Part shown: positions 11,447-22,476 of the stretch, piece after piece | Numbering within the stretch: the first letter of the stretch is position 1 | Layout: each line of letters begins with the position of its first letter | Source of the DNA: Nemertoderma westbladi | Lineage: Eukaryota; Xenacoelomorpha; Nemertodermatida; Nemertodermatidae | Direction of reading: 5' to 3' | DNA length: 64,000 nucleotides | Assembly (NCBI GenBank): GCA_032718475.1 | Contig: JAUCBJ010008575.1 | Span: 124,001-188,000 of the forward strand | Made by a program: the position numbers and the translations under genes | Notes under the pieces: model-generated | Seen by the model: only the letters and a program-made list of their open reading frames with translations | Told to the model about the DNA's origin: nothing | Database searches by the model: none

Positions 11447-12450
11447 ATGGCTCAAGAACGAATAAAGTCTACAACAAAGCCATCCCCATCCAAGGGAATC
11501 GATTTGTCAAAGCTATTCAACTGCGACATTTGCTCCGCATTCTTCATTGATAAAGAGGACTTCGAGGCTCACAGCACTGGCTGTCAGACTACCAACAATA
11601 ATCTACGTACTCACTGCTGCAAAAAGGTGGTTGGAAACAACTGCTTGGGCTGTGACATTTGCGGTATGTGGATTCATGGTGCGTGCCTGAACCTCACCTC
11701 CACTGAAATACAAATCCTAGGTAAATGTAAATTCTGTAGAATAATTTGCACTAGGGCCTAAATGTGAAAGCAAAGGAAAACTCTCTATAAAGTCTGATTT
11801 GGACCCATCAATGGAAACACTGGTCACAAATCTACAAAATACTCTAACCAACGAAATCAGTTCACTTACATCAGCCGTAACGAAAGCCGTGGGTTCAGAT
11901 ACACGGATACACCCATTGATCCCAGGAATGATGATTGGCAATCTCAATATCGACGGAATAAACATTCAACACATCACGGCAATAGCAGTACCATGGATAC
12001 TTACCTATCTGTTGACGATGTTGGAAGATAAGTTAGGGAACAACAGAAACGCGAACTGAATATTGTTGTTTCTGGCCTACCACTCCCGTCGAATGTGAAT
12101 AGTGATCTTGATACAGTAAATGGCTTTCTATCAAAAGAGTTTGAGCTTGTAAATGGGGACACGAACCCAGTTGACAAAATTCTGTACCGTCGAGGGTCGA
12201 AAGACAACAAACCATAAGTCCAAAAGTCCTTAAATCCAAAAGGAAGTTACACAATTCTAGTGATCATTCTCATGTGTTTGTCAATCAAGATCTTACCAAA
12301 TTCCAGGCTAAACAGCAATATATGCGCCGCCTAGCAAACTGCAACTCTGACATCGGACCAACCCATAACCATGAAGTTTCTGCTCAAAACTCTTCCACCC
12401 CGACATCTGTCATCAGGGACACATCTATACTCCCACCAAGACAAATTTGA
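11447..12450 (+). pseudogene. LINE-2 ORF1 remnant: PHD-like zinc finger then RRM-like region
   Basis: From the ATG at 11447 an open stretch of 104 codons carries a Cys/His-rich region that looks like a PHD finger: CDICSAFF, then CLGCDICGMWIHGACL, then CKFCRIIC. After the stop at 11759 the coding signal continues in other frames: SLTSAVTKAV (probable coiled coil) and, near 12050-12300, ELNIVVSGLPLP and FVNQDLTKFQAKQQYMRR. The latter resemble the RRM-like ORF1 region of LINEs. In active elements ORF1 binds the RNA and chaperones it. Several frameshifts make this copy dead. Confidence 0.6.
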
Positions 12451-12540
12451 GACAGTGCTCACTCAGCCGTCGACTGTACTGCTAATAATCATAAGGAAAA
12501 CACTCGTATAGTATAAATTCAAATTCCATTGTCAAACTTA

Positions 12541-15274
12541 CACCTAGGATATTTTGTATAAATTGTCAGTCAATTAGAAATAAGATAGTTCCTTTACGGT
12601 TCTTAGTCTCCCTCTACACTGAGACTCCTCTCATAATCTGCCTTACAGAAACTCAACTTCTCCCAGAAGAATCGGATGATCTTTTTTCTTGCCCTGAATT
12701 AAAGGATTATGATATATTTAGAAGAGACCGCCCCTCTCTAAATCGTGGTGGTGGAGTAGCAATAATTGTTTCAAAAGTACTAAATGCAACACGGGATGAG
12801 GAAAATGCACTTGGTGAATCTATCTGGGTTGATTTAAATGCTTATAAGAAGCCTATCCACATCGGTGATGTATACATTCCCCATATTACAACCGAAAATA
12901 TGTTCAGTTTCGCTTCAGACATGAATTTATTCTGCCAAGTTGAATTCAACAATCCAACAGTTATAGTTGGAGATTTTAATCTCCGTGGTATTGACTGGCA
13001 TATACCTAAACATAGCAATGAGTGTAAATTCCCGGCTGCCGTAGATAATCTAATTAATATTACATTGGATAGAGACTTAGCACAGGTTGTTGATAAACCG
13101 ACACATGTGGCTGGTGGTATGTATCCTAGATCTGATATTTTGTAGTGATCCCTATTTGATTGGAAATGTTGGCAATCGATTTGGCATTGAAGATATCAGA
13201 AGTGATCATATGGTTGACTCTGGGACTTTGCCTCCCTTATCAATTAAAAATATGCACCCTAAAGTACCTGACTGGTCAAAGGCAAACTGGAATAAAATAT
13301 ACGGCATTGCATCACACATCAAGTGGTGTGATGTTATCCAACACAGTTTTGACCCTGATACAAACCTTGCCTCTTTGGAATTTATATTGAATTGCATCAC
13401 TGAGGAGTGTGTCCCATTATGTAATGACAGCAAGAAGAAAATTATTCCTTCTGTTAAGAAGTTGTTGCGCCGTATTCACCAAATGAAGACTAAATTGATG
13501 GAATCAAACAACCCTGAAAGAAATTCTGACCAAGAACATAACCTTTCAAGGTTAAATGCCTCACTAGAATCCATTTATTTGGTAAACAGACAAGTAGGTA
13601 CAGGAAAACCGCATATTGAAGCACAAAAATTCTAGAAAATTTTGGAAATATGTGAAATCACATCTAGTAAGAGGAAGCACCATCCCTGCAATGAAGAATG
13701 ATAATGGCGAAACGGTTATCAGTGATCTGGATCGTGCCAATTTAATAAATGAAACATTCAAATGTGCTTTTTCCACTGACAATGGTAATATCTATAAACC
13801 ACCTCCTAGACACCCCCTGAATGATGTGTTGTCTGATATAAGATTTGATGATGCCACACTATATAAACTTTTGTCAAAAATGAAAACAAACAAATCACTT
13901 GGACCTGATAAAATTGCTGCTATGTTACTATGCAATCTTTGTACCTGGTTAGCCTCGTCGCTGTCAAAATTATTTCAGCAGTCTTTTGACCTCGGTATTG
14001 TCCCGGCTACTTGGCGGCTTGCCCATGTGGTCCCAGTGTATAAAAACAAAGGTTCACGATCTGTTGCCAGTAACTACTGAACTATTGTCCTATATCACTG
14101 ACGTCCCTTCTAGTAAAACTGATGGAGACGGTTATCAGAAATGAAATTTCCAATTACCTGCTTTGTACAAAATTAATAACTTCACAGCAACATGGATTTA
14201 TACGTAACCACTCTACATTTACTCAGCTGTTAGAGGCAACTACTGATTGGACAAAATTTCGTAACCATGGTATACCTGTGGAGATTATATATACAGATTT
14301 TTGTTGTGATTTCGACAAAGTCTCACATAATAAACTTATTTTTAAATTGGAATCATATGGAATTAAGGGTGATTTACTTAAATGGCTCGGTGCATTTCTT
14401 AGTAACAGGATCCAAAGGACTGTTGTTAATGGCATTCTTTCAGATTCTATAAGTGTAACCAGCTCCGTTCCTCAAGGCAGTGTAATTGCACCATTATTAT
14501 TCACAATATATACATTACCGATATCGGCATTTCTTCAAATACGATATTTAAACTCTATGCTGACGACACAAAAATATACAGACCACTAAAATCATCCGAT
14601 GATACAAAAATCTTGCAACAGGATATTAACAAGCTAACTGCTTGGGCTAACACCTGGCAGATGGAATTTAACATAAGAAAATGTTGTGTTTTAACTCTGC
14701 AATCCGGACGATCACACATTACTAATGATTATTATATGAATGGGCAACGTTTGTCTAACTCTGAGGAGTCCAAAGACCTGGGAATTATAATGTCTCCAGA
14801 TCTTCTTTATAGCGAACATATTTCTTATATCTATAGTCAAGCAAAGAAAATTTGCTGCCAAATACGACGATCCTTCAAACATAGGAGTGCTAAATTTCAA
14901 TTCGAGTTGTTTACTGTGTACGCAAGGTCTTTTCTAGAACATAATAGACCGATCTGGAGCCCCACTCTCAATGGTGATATTATCAAATTAGAATGAGTCC
15001 AGCGTGACTTTACACGCTATTTACCTGGTTTACAAGATTTGAGCTACGCTGCGAGACTGGAGTTGCTGAAGACCCGATCACTTGAAGAACGGCGAATTTA
15101 CTTCGATTTGGTCGAAATGTTCAAAATATTAAGTGGTCGTAGCCCGCTTAGCAACCATAATCTGTTTCAGCTCAACAACAATGGTAGAACAAGGGGCCAT
15201 TCCATGAAACTGTTAACTCCTCATTCAAATAGCCGCCTGCATCTTGCCAGAAATCTATATCAGGAGAAATCTAA
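12541..15274 (+). pseudogene. LINE-2 endonuclease-reverse transcriptase, frameshifted
   Basis: Endonuclease motifs lie in one frame from about 12541: CLTETQLLPEES, GGGVAIIVSK, VIVGDFNLRGIDW, then after a shift near 13130 DLIFCSDPYLIG and RSDHMV. The reverse transcriptase is split over three frames: 13616-14080 (SLGPDKIAAMLL, VVPVYKNKGS), 14122-14589 (QHGFIRNHST, DFDKVSHNKLI, SSVPQGSVIAPLLF) and from about 14550 the catalytic LYADDTKIY, continuing 14613-14996. A TGA at 14994 precedes the C-terminal QRDFTRYLPGLQDLSY region. The coding sequence is cut at 15274 by an RTE insertion and resumes briefly after it. Not functional. Confidence 0.8.
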
Positions 15275-15795
15275 CCAGGAGACACACTTGCACCATTCTT
15301 ATTCATTATTGTGGTTGACTATGTTCTACGCATGTCCTTAGATCATCATAATGATGATGGGGTGATGATAACTCCACTTACTGGCTCCAGAAGTCGAGGA
15401 AATCCTGCCAAGTACCTAACTGATCTAGACTTTGCTGATGACTTAGGAGTACTCTCAGAATCATTAGAGGGAGCCCAACGGCTCCTCAGCTCATTAGAAC
15501 ATGCTGCTTCTAGTGTTGGTCTTTTTATCGCCTCCGCTTTGCAGGACATTGCTTTCGCCGTGAGGACCAGCCAGTGCATACTCTTGTACTTTGGCAGCCT
15601 CATGGAGTGAATAAGCATGGTGGACAGCCCATGACTTTCTTGAGACGCATCTTAAAGGACACTGGTCTTAAAGATGCGGATGATCTAGCAAATGTCATGG
15701 GTGATAGGGAGTTGTGGCGGTGCAATTTTGTTGACAAGCCGGCACAGCATTCTTAAAAATGCAGCTGCAATGCAGCATGCCGATCCTAGTAGTAG
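15275..15795 (+). mobile_element. RTE fragment F1, 5' truncated and internally deleted, inserted in LINE-2
   Basis: Nearly identical to the 3' part of the intact RTE element at 18379-22104. It starts at the equivalent of 21127 (GGAGACACACTTGCACC) and runs to the equivalent of about 21380. It then jumps at 15529 to the equivalent of about 21835 (CGCCTCCGCTTTGCAGG) and continues to the family 3' end CCGATCCTAGTAGTAGT. About 450 bp are missing, with an AT microhomology at the join. It splits the LINE-2 C-terminal coding sequence. No target-site duplication was recognised. Confidence 0.88.
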
Positions 15796-16224
15796 TGCAT
15801 CAGACATATTTCACTATAAGAAATATTCCGGTGTGGAATTCGCTTCCATCAGCAGTTGTGACAGCACCCTCTTGATGAAATTATTTGAACAACGAATTGA
15901 TGCTGATGGTTTAGCCTACATACTGACATAAGCAGAGACAGGGAGAAGACTACTAACAGACTAAGGCAGTAAGGGCTGAAGGGCAGTACTACTATGTAAT
16001 GTACTACTACCATACTACAGTACAGTACTACAGTCTGACAGTAGGGTAGGCTACTAAATGATACTGAATGATACTGAATGCTACTTAATAACTAATTGAC
16101 AAACTGCATCTATCTGTTTATCTACTTTGATCCTATATAATCGACGTTTTTAACTCTGTACATTTAATAGTTTTTACTCGCGGCTTTACTGTTCTTTCTT
16201 AATTCTGTAATTTAATACATAGGA

Positions 16225-17800
16225 GTCGTACGCCTGATGGTTTCCCCAGTATTATCTTCTCTAGATTATCACGGTGCTTGGCAGCTCCTCTAGCGGCCAT
16301 TTTCCAAATATCGTTTAGTAGCCATTGTCTACCTTCTATTTGGTTAACAGCATTCATTGTTCCAATCTATAAGAAGGGGGATGCTGCCGACCCGTACAAT
16401 TACAGACCTGTTTCTTTGACCTGTATTGCATGCAAAATTATGGAGATGTGTATAAAGGACAAATTGCTCGATTATTTATATTCTCATAAACTCATATCTA
16501 AATCGCAACATGGGTTCTTAAAGAAACGGTCTACCTGTACTCAATTATTGGAATGTACATGTACAACTGATTGGTGCAATTTATTAGATAGTCGACAGAG
16601 CACGGACACAATTTATATTGATTTTGCGAAAGCATTTGATTCTGTTGTACATAGGAAGTTATTATCTAAATTATCGGCATAATATGGTATATCTGGAGAT
16701 TTACTATTGTGGTTATCGGCTTTTTTATCTGATCGTAGCCAACGTGTTGTTGTTGGAAATAGTTTTTCCGATGTCTGCTATGTACTATCCGGTACCCCTC
16801 AAGGTAGCGTACTTGGCCCAATATTGTTTGTGTTGTTTATTAATGACCTGCCTGATATAATCGGTAATAGTATAGACTTACTTGAGCGGGTACAGAGATA
16901 TTTTACGCGTCGCCTTTTTAAACGTTGTAATTTGGATTGTACAGTAGGCTATTTGAATCGAATTAACGTATTACAACTTCAACCCCTGGAAGTGCGCCGC
17001 ATAATTTTTGACCTCAAGATGACCTTCGCTCTTTCGAACAACGAAGTCGACCTAAACTTCGCTGACTTCTTTACCTTGGCCCCTAGGGGTGGGTTGAGAG
17101 GTCACGACCGTAAACTGTTTCATAAACAGTCGCGCTTGCAGATGTGCAAAAATAATTTTTCCCATAGAGTGGTGCCCATTTGGAACTCGCTTCCAGCTGA
17201 AGTTGTAAATTGCCATAATAAACTGTTATTTTCTCTAAGACTCAAAGAAATTAACCTACTTTCTTTTTGTAAGTTTAACCGGAATTTAGTGTAATTATTG
17301 TAATTTTATCTGTAAATATAATATATGTTTTTATCTGTTCTACTTTATGTTTTTATCATATCTATTATAATTTCTACATACTATTAATTGTTATCTGCCT
17401 TCTATATCTATATTTGTAATAATGTCATTTGTTCTACTGCACTACTTGGAACTCATGTATACGTTTTTAATTTAATATGGCATATTGTTACGTTTTTATA
17501 AGATTTGTAAATTTTTAATAATATGCTGCTCTAATGTACTGTTTATAGTATTTACATGCATAATTTCAATATTTTTACTTCATTTCCGTTTAAATTTCCG
17601 CTTGATTTCACTCTTTAGTAAGTACTGTCCGTTTTTATTTTCTTAAGATGCATTGGTCACAATTTTATTTATTCGTGTTTTTCTGATTTCAATTCAACTA
17701 TTAGTGTACCTGGTTTTACCGTAAGTGTACCTTGTTGTTTTTCTCCGGTGTTAACATTTTTATAATATTTCACCGTGTTTAATAATAATAATAAAATAAT
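16225..17800 (+). mobile_element. LINE-3: CR1/Jockey-group remnant with internal deletion
   Basis: 5'-truncated LINE. Its coding part starts inside the reverse transcriptase (PDGFPSIIFS, just upstream of 16278). A 3' UTR of about 480 bp ends in an AAT-rich tail near 17780-17800. It is more compact and differs in sequence from LINE-1 and LINE-2. Confidence 0.8.
16230..17294 (+). pseudogene. LINE-3 reverse transcriptase remnant lacking the catalytic YADD block
   Basis: One frame carries FIVPIYKKGDAADPYNYRP, SQHGFLKKRSTCTQLLE, IDFAKAFDSVVHRKLL, a TAA at 16680, then GTPQGSVLGPILFVLFINDL. Directly after LPDIIGNSI the frame continues with LLERVQRYFTRRLFK, a motif that normally lies well over 100 residues further on. 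The segment with the catalytic YADD and the thumb is therefore deleted without loss of frame. The C-terminus (VVPIWNSLPAEVV) is intact up to the stop at 17294. Not functional. Confidence 0.82.
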
Positions 17801-17890
17801 AATAATTTTTAACTTTCTTTTAATTTTAACCAAATAATTAAATATAAGTTTTAAAAATGCAACCTATAATTAAATCAAGTTTTTAAATAC

Positions 17891-17898
17891 GGTAGGCC
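17891..17898. repeat. 8-bp target-site duplication (left), GGTAGGCC
   Basis: GGTAGGCC lies directly outside the left terminal inverted repeat and is repeated at 24218-24225. Eight base pairs is the usual target-site duplication length for hAT transposons. The motif is part of the common genomic palindrome GTAGGCCTAC, so chance identity is somewhat easier than for a random octamer. Confidence 0.75.
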
Positions 17899-17914
17899 TA
17901 GGGCTCAACAGAAG
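17899..17914 (+). repeat. left terminal inverted repeat of the hAT-like element
   Basis: TAGGGCTCAACAGAAG, followed by a TTCGG-rich block to about 17980 that includes a CTTCGG/CCGAAG inverted pair. Confidence 0.75.
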
Positions 17915-18123
17915 CTTCGGCTTCGGTTCGGTTCGGGCCGAAGTTTGGCAATTTCGGTTCGGTTCGGCTTCTGCAATTGATACTGCAGAAGCCCGGAGCA
18001 AACTTTGCTAAATATTCCAAGCATGCCAAGTATTACATTGACTGATTGAGCTAAGACCAGAAGACAGTAAGACTAATCAATCTGTCCATCGTTGTACTAA
18101 TTGATTTTGGGGTGTAAACGTTA

Positions 18124-18345
18124 AGCAGACACTGGTGCAGAGCAGACAGTGGTGCAGACAGTGGTGCAGACAGTGATGCAGTCAGTGGTGCAGACACCTG
18201 GTGCAGACAGTGGTGCAGACAGTGGTGCAGACAGCTGTGCAGACATTGGAGCAGACAGTGGTGCAGACACTGGTGCAGACAGTGGTGCAGACACTGGTGC
18301 AGACACCTGGTGCAGACAGTCGTGCAGACACCTGGTGCAGACAGG
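18124..18345 (+). repeat. 12-bp minisatellite, left arm
   Basis: About 18 units of AGACAGTGGTGC with variants (ACTGG, ACCTGG). The first unit follows GTAAACGTTAAGC. It ends in a short GGTCA repeat (18344-18360) just before the RTE element. It is open in several frames as GADSG/VQTVV peptides only because 12 is divisible by 3. Confidence 0.95.
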
Positions 18346-18378
18346 TCAGGTCAGGTCAGGTATTCTAGGTCATTGATC

Positions 18379-21300
18379 AAGAAAACTTGCCACCTCCATG
18401 CAGCATAAAGGAGGTGCCACCTGTAGCTGCATAGACCCTCTTACTAGGGCAAATCTGGTCCTGTAACTAGGACCCCCTTCGTTCTGGGATAAGGACGCCC
18501 TTGGTCCTGGATTAAGGACCCATATACTTGGCTGCAGGGGTATATGGCCTGACCAGGCAGATGGTGATCTACCAATGGCTGGTTAGGAGTAGAGTGTTCT
18601 CATGTCCACTCTGAGGGCACTTCACTGCGACCTGCACCTGGCAGCAAGGGTACAGGGCATGACCCAGCAGATGAGCTGCAACAGCCAATGGTGGGTCATG
18701 TACGCCAGAGTAGATATGGGTGATGGGCCTCATATCTGACTCCATTGCGACACCCACCCTGTGGAATGGCAAACCAGGGTGTGGTATTTGCCCCGAGAGC
18801 TGACTCGGCAAAAAAGCACCCCCCAACCCCCACTATGGATTACATTAGCAATGCGGAGGTCCGGCCACTAGAGGCCAGTGGAATTACCGGACACAATCGG
18901 CCTCACAGGCGTCAGTTAACTCCTGACCGGCTGCCTGTCTCACCCCCTACTGGAGAGAGAGCAGCCAACAATTCTTTGAGTCCCTTTCCTGATGACCTTT
19001 CTGGCCCAAACCCTGGGTCACCAGGGAGGCCAGATTGTGATGGGGAGAGGGATTCTGGAGTTGGAGGCTACTCTCATGTTCCACCCCGACCAACAAAGCC
19101 ATTGGTGAATCTGAGGCAAGTCACTAGACTAGCCTCAGTAAACACCCTAACACTCGGGTCCCCAATGCGACAAGGTGAGCTGACTGCCTTGGCAGATAAG
19201 CTTTCTCTTAGCGCAGTGGGTGTTCAAGAGCACCGAATGCAGACTGGACAGACTGATGATGTTCTGATTAAGGACATGGGGGGCGGTTGGCGACTCGCCC
19301 TCGCGTCAGCAGATGATAGTGGCAATGGTGGAATTGGTCTATTGATGAATCCAACTGCACATGCAGCATTGGACAAAATAGACCAAATCTCTAACCGCAT
19401 CATCCGTTGCCACTTCTCATGTTCTGGAAGACTGGCTAAGAAGTTTCCTAAGGTGGTTCTGATTGTGTGCTACTCTCCAACTAGTGTTGCCCCTGTAGAA
19501 GAGGTGGAAAATTTCTACCACAATCTACAAGCAGCAACTGATGGAGTGGATCAGCATGCATTCTTAACATTCCTGGGAGACTTTAATGCAAGTCTGCATC
19601 AATCATCTACATCGCCCTGGGTCTATAGCAATAGTGTTAACCGAAATTCTGTCCATCTTCAGGATTTTATCTCTGGAAATGGATTGTTTTCGGCTGGAAC
19701 CCAGTTCAAGAAGCGAACTGGAAAGCTGTGGACTCATAGTGGACCCAGTGGTCACAAGTCCCAGATAGACCATATTCTGTTTCGTAGGAAATACAGGAGC
19801 TCTATACAAGACTGTAATGCATTTACACTTCGACCCTTCTCCAGTGATCACCGCCTTATTGTGGCCAAGGTAAGACTTAGTCTGCGTGCTAGCAGAACAA
19901 CGAAACCTGCCTTGCCACGACATGACTGGTCCTCTCTGTTGCAACAGCCAAGTGTGAGATCCAGCTTCACACTACAGCTGAGCAACAGGTATGAGGCTCT
20001 TGCCTCTGAGGCGGCAGATCACTGTGAGGGCTATACTGCCTTTACAGAAGCAGTTAAGTTAGCAGCTGCAGAAACAGTTCCTGTATACCCTCGAAACAGG
20101 AAAAGGGCCCCCTGGACTGACAACAAAATTCAGAAGTGCCGAAATGACCTTCATAAGGCGCAGAAAGAGTCCCGACTCAAACAGACTACAGCGGCCAAGA
20201 ATGCAGTTAAAGCTGCATCTAGGTCCCTGAACAGGCAGTACTCTGTTAATCTACAGGAGCTAATAAACCAACAGGTTGATGCCATCAATGATGCTGATGA
20301 CAGCAGGCAATCATCCCAGGCATGGAAATCGATCAATCTGCTTACTGGGCGGAAAAGCCAACCAACCACCAAGGTTAAGGCTGAATCACCAGCCGATCGC
20401 CTTAATGGTTGGAAAGCCCACTTTGAAAAGCTCCTCAATAATGACAGGGTATTGCCTGATAACTTTATAGAAGTAAAAGTGTCTGAGTCTGTACTCCCAG
20501 ATATTCCCATTGGCGATATCTCCTTTGCAGAAGTGAAGGCTGCTGCAAAGAGCATTAAGACCAATCGTGCCAGTGGAGTAGATGGTGTTCCCCCTGAGGT
20601 CTTTAAAATACCTGAGTGTTTAAAGCTCATCTATCCCATCATAGTAGACATGTACCGTACAACAAGAGTCCCACAAGAAATGAAAACAAATAAGTTGGTG
20701 CCAGTTCCCAAGAAGGGCAACCTAACACTCTATGGTTCTTTTCGGGGAATCTCATTGATCTCGATTGCTGCAAAACTATACAATAGAATTCTATTAAATC
20801 GCATCAGGGATCCCATTGAGAGACTGCTACGTGGAAATCAGAATGGGTTCCGTAAAGGTCGTGGGACCATGGAGCCCATTTTGGCACTTAGAAGGATAAT
20901 TGAAGAGTTATCAAAAAAGAAAGACAGGCATCTGGCTGTTATCTTTGTTGACTTCTTCAAGGCCTTTGATTCAGTCTCTCGCTCACGTATGTTCAGCATA
21001 CTTTCATTATATGGGATTCCTGATGAAATTATTGCAGCAATCAGATCAGTATACGATGGTTCGACAACATTTGTGTCTACTGTTGACGGTGACACAGAAC
21101 CATTTGAAGTGTTATGGGGCGTCCTCCAAGGAGACACACTTGCACCATTCTTGTTCATTATTGTGGTTGACTATGTTCTACGCATGTCCTTAGATCATCA
21201 TAATGATGATGGGGTGATGATAACTCCACCTACTGGCTCCAGAAGTCGAGGAAATCCTGCCAAGTACCTAACTGATCTAGACTTTGCTGATGACTTAGGA

Positions 21301-22104
21301 GTACTCTCAGAATCATTAGAGGGAGCCCAGCGGCTCCTCAGCTCATTAGAACATGCTGCTTCTAGTGTTGGTCTTTTTATTAACTCCAGAAAGACCAAAA
21401 TTCTGACAGTTAACTTTGAAAGTCCTCAGCAAGTCTCTGATCGGATGAGCATAAGCTCAAAGGATGGTATGCTTGAGCATGTGGACGACTTCTGTTACCT
21501 GGGATCATGGATCCGGAAGTCAGGTGAGGACCTTCGAATACGTAAGGGAAAGGCATGGGCAGCCTTGAATAGGCTTTCCAAGATTTGGAAGTCACCTAGA
21601 ATTAATCGGAAACTTAAGGTCCGATTATTTAGAGCAGCAGTAGTTCCAGTACTCCTCTACGGGAGTCCATGCTGGGCTCTAACTGGTGAGGACACCAAAT
21701 CTCTGGATGGCACATTCACAAGAATGCTACGCCGGGTACATTGTGTCAAGTACAATGCACACATCTCCAACCAGACACTATATAACATTGGAGGTGTCTC
21801 ATTGGTTCCCCCAAGCTTGACACTAGAACAAAATCGCCTCCGCTTTGCAGGACATTGCTTTCGCCGTGAGGACCAGCCAGTGCATAATCTTGTACTTTGG
21901 CAGCCTCATGGAGTGAATAAGCATGGTGGACAGCCCATGACTTTCTTGAGACGCATCTTAAAGGACACTGGCCTTAAAGATGCGGATGATCTAGCAAATG
22001 TCATGGGTGATAGGGAGTTGTGGCGGTGCAATTTTGTTGACAAGCCGGCACAGCATTCTTAAAAATGCAGCTGCAATGCAGCATGCCGATCCTAGTAGTA
22101 GTAG
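18379..22104 (+). mobile_element. full-length RTE-type non-LTR retrotransposon, copy 1
   Basis: It is the same element as 46616-50371. The two can be aligned from AAGAAAACTTGCCACC (18379 and 46637) to the 3' end CCGATCCTAGTAGTAG. It has a 366-bp 5' region, one ORF of 1105 codons, a 42-bp 3' UTR and a TAG microsatellite tail. This compact plan (single ORF, very short 3' UTR, trinucleotide tail) is typical of RTE-like elements. It is inserted next to or inside the 12-bp array. The flanks are repetitive, so its target-site duplication is ambiguous. Confidence 0.9.
18745..22062 (+). CDS. RTE endonuclease-reverse transcriptase polyprotein, intact (copy 1)
   Basis: 1105 residues with no stop or frameshift. 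The N-terminal ~130 residues are Pro/Ser-rich and unrecognised. An APE-type endonuclease follows (about 135-385) with VGVQEHRM, TFLGDFNASL (about 279), SQIDHILF and SSDHRLIVAK (about 366). The reverse transcriptase (about 620-900) has VPVPKKGNLT, NQNGFRKGRGTMEP, VIFVDFFKAFDSVSR (about 735), GVLQGDTLAPFLF and the catalytic LDFADDLGVL (about 846). The C-terminal domain has LFRAAVVPVLLYGSPCW, RLRFAGHCFRREDQP and HGGQPMTFLRRI. It should nick target DNA and prime reverse transcription of its own RNA. It differs from the copy at 47003 at about eight residues. The ATG at 18745 gives the longest frame, but the true start may be further in, for instance at MDYISNAEV. Possibly still active. Confidence 0.92.
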   Translation: MRHPPCGMANQGVVFAPRADSAKKHPPTPTMDYISNAEVRPLEASGITGHNRPHRRQLTPDRLPVSPPTGERAANNSLSPFPDDLSGPNPGSPGRPDCDGERDSGVGGYSHVPPRPTKPLVNLRQVTRLASVNTLTLGSPMRQGELTALADKLSLSAVGVQEHRMQTGQTDDVLIKDMGGGWRLALASADDSGNGGIGLLMNPTAHAALDKIDQISNRIIRCHFSCSGRLAKKFPKVVLIVCYSPTSVAPVEEVENFYHNLQAATDGVDQHAFLTFLGDFNASLHQSSTSPWVYSNSVNRNSVHLQDFISGNGLFSAGTQFKKRTGKLWTHSGPSGHKSQIDHILFRRKYRSSIQDCNAFTLRPFSSDHRLIVAKVRLSLRASRTTKPALPRHDWSSLLQQPSVRSSFTLQLSNRYEALASEAADHCEGYTAFTEAVKLAAAETVPVYPRNRKRAPWTDNKIQKCRNDLHKAQKESRLKQTTAAKNAVKAASRSLNRQYSVNLQELINQQVDAINDADDSRQSSQAWKSINLLTGRKSQPTTKVKAESPADRLNGWKAHFEKLLNNDRVLPDNFIEVKVSESVLPDIPIGDISFAEVKAAAKSIKTNRASGVDGVPPEVFKIPECLKLIYPIIVDMYRTTRVPQEMKTNKLVPVPKKGNLTLYGSFRGISLISIAAKLYNRILLNRIRDPIERLLRGNQNGFRKGRGTMEPILALRRIIEELSKKKDRHLAVIFVDFFKAFDSVSRSRMFSILSLYGIPDEIIAAIRSVYDGSTTFVSTVDGDTEPFEVLWGVLQGDTLAPFLFIIVVDYVLRMSLDHHNDDGVMITPPTGSRSRGNPAKYLTDLDFADDLGVLSESLEGAQRLLSSLEHAASSVGLFINSRKTKILTVNFESPQQVSDRMSISSKDGMLEHVDDFCYLGSWIRKSGEDLRIRKGKAWAALNRLSKIWKSPRINRKLKVRLFRAAVVPVLLYGSPCWALTGEDTKSLDGTFTRMLRRVHCVKYNAHISNQTLYNIGGVSLVPPSLTLEQNRLRFAGHCFRREDQPVHNLVLWQPHGVNKHGGQPMTFLRRILKDTGLKDADDLANVMGDRELWRCNFVDKPAQHS

Positions 22105-22476
22105 TGGTGCAGACAGTGGTGCAGACAGTGGTGCAGACAGTGGTGCAGACAGAGGTGCAGACAGTGGTGCAGCCAGTGGTGCAGACAGTGGTGCAGACAC
22201 TGGTGCAGACAGTGGTGCAGACATTGGTGCAGACAGTGGTGCAGACACTGGTGCAGACAGTGGTGCAGACACTGGTGCAGACAGTGGTGCAGACACTGGT
22301 ACAGACAGTGGTGCAGACAGTGGTGCAGACACCTGGTGCAGACAGTGGTGCAGACACTGGTGCAGGCAGTGGTGTAGACAGTGGTGCAGACACTGGTGCA
22401 GACAGTGGTGCAGACAGTGGTGCAGACACTGTGCAGACAGTGGTGCAGACAGTGGTGCAGACACTGTTGCAGACAG
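22105..22476 (+). repeat. 12-bp minisatellite, left-arm continuation after the RTE insertion
   Basis: About 31 units of the same 12-bp repeat in the same orientation as 18124-18345. This fits an RTE insertion inside or at the edge of one array. Confidence 0.93.

Larger units (their letters stand above)
11447..16130 (+). mobile_element. LINE-2: CR1/Jockey-group non-LTR retrotransposon with ORF1, decayed and interrupted
   Basis: This nearly complete element has an ORF1 remnant (11447 to about 12450), an endonuclease (12541-13250), a reverse transcriptase (about 13616-14996) and a C-terminal region. An RTE fragment (15275-15795) interrupts it. The C-terminal coding sequence resumes at about 15815 with the motif VWNSLPSAVVTAPS, characteristic of these elements. 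Many frameshifts show it is old. The right end is uncertain; about 16130 is an estimate. Confidence 0.8.

Noticed and set aside
20151-20630. Minus-strand 159-codon frame in the RTE elements (also at 48409-48888)
   Set aside because: Antisense shadow of the RTE ORF, present in both copies only because they are nearly identical.
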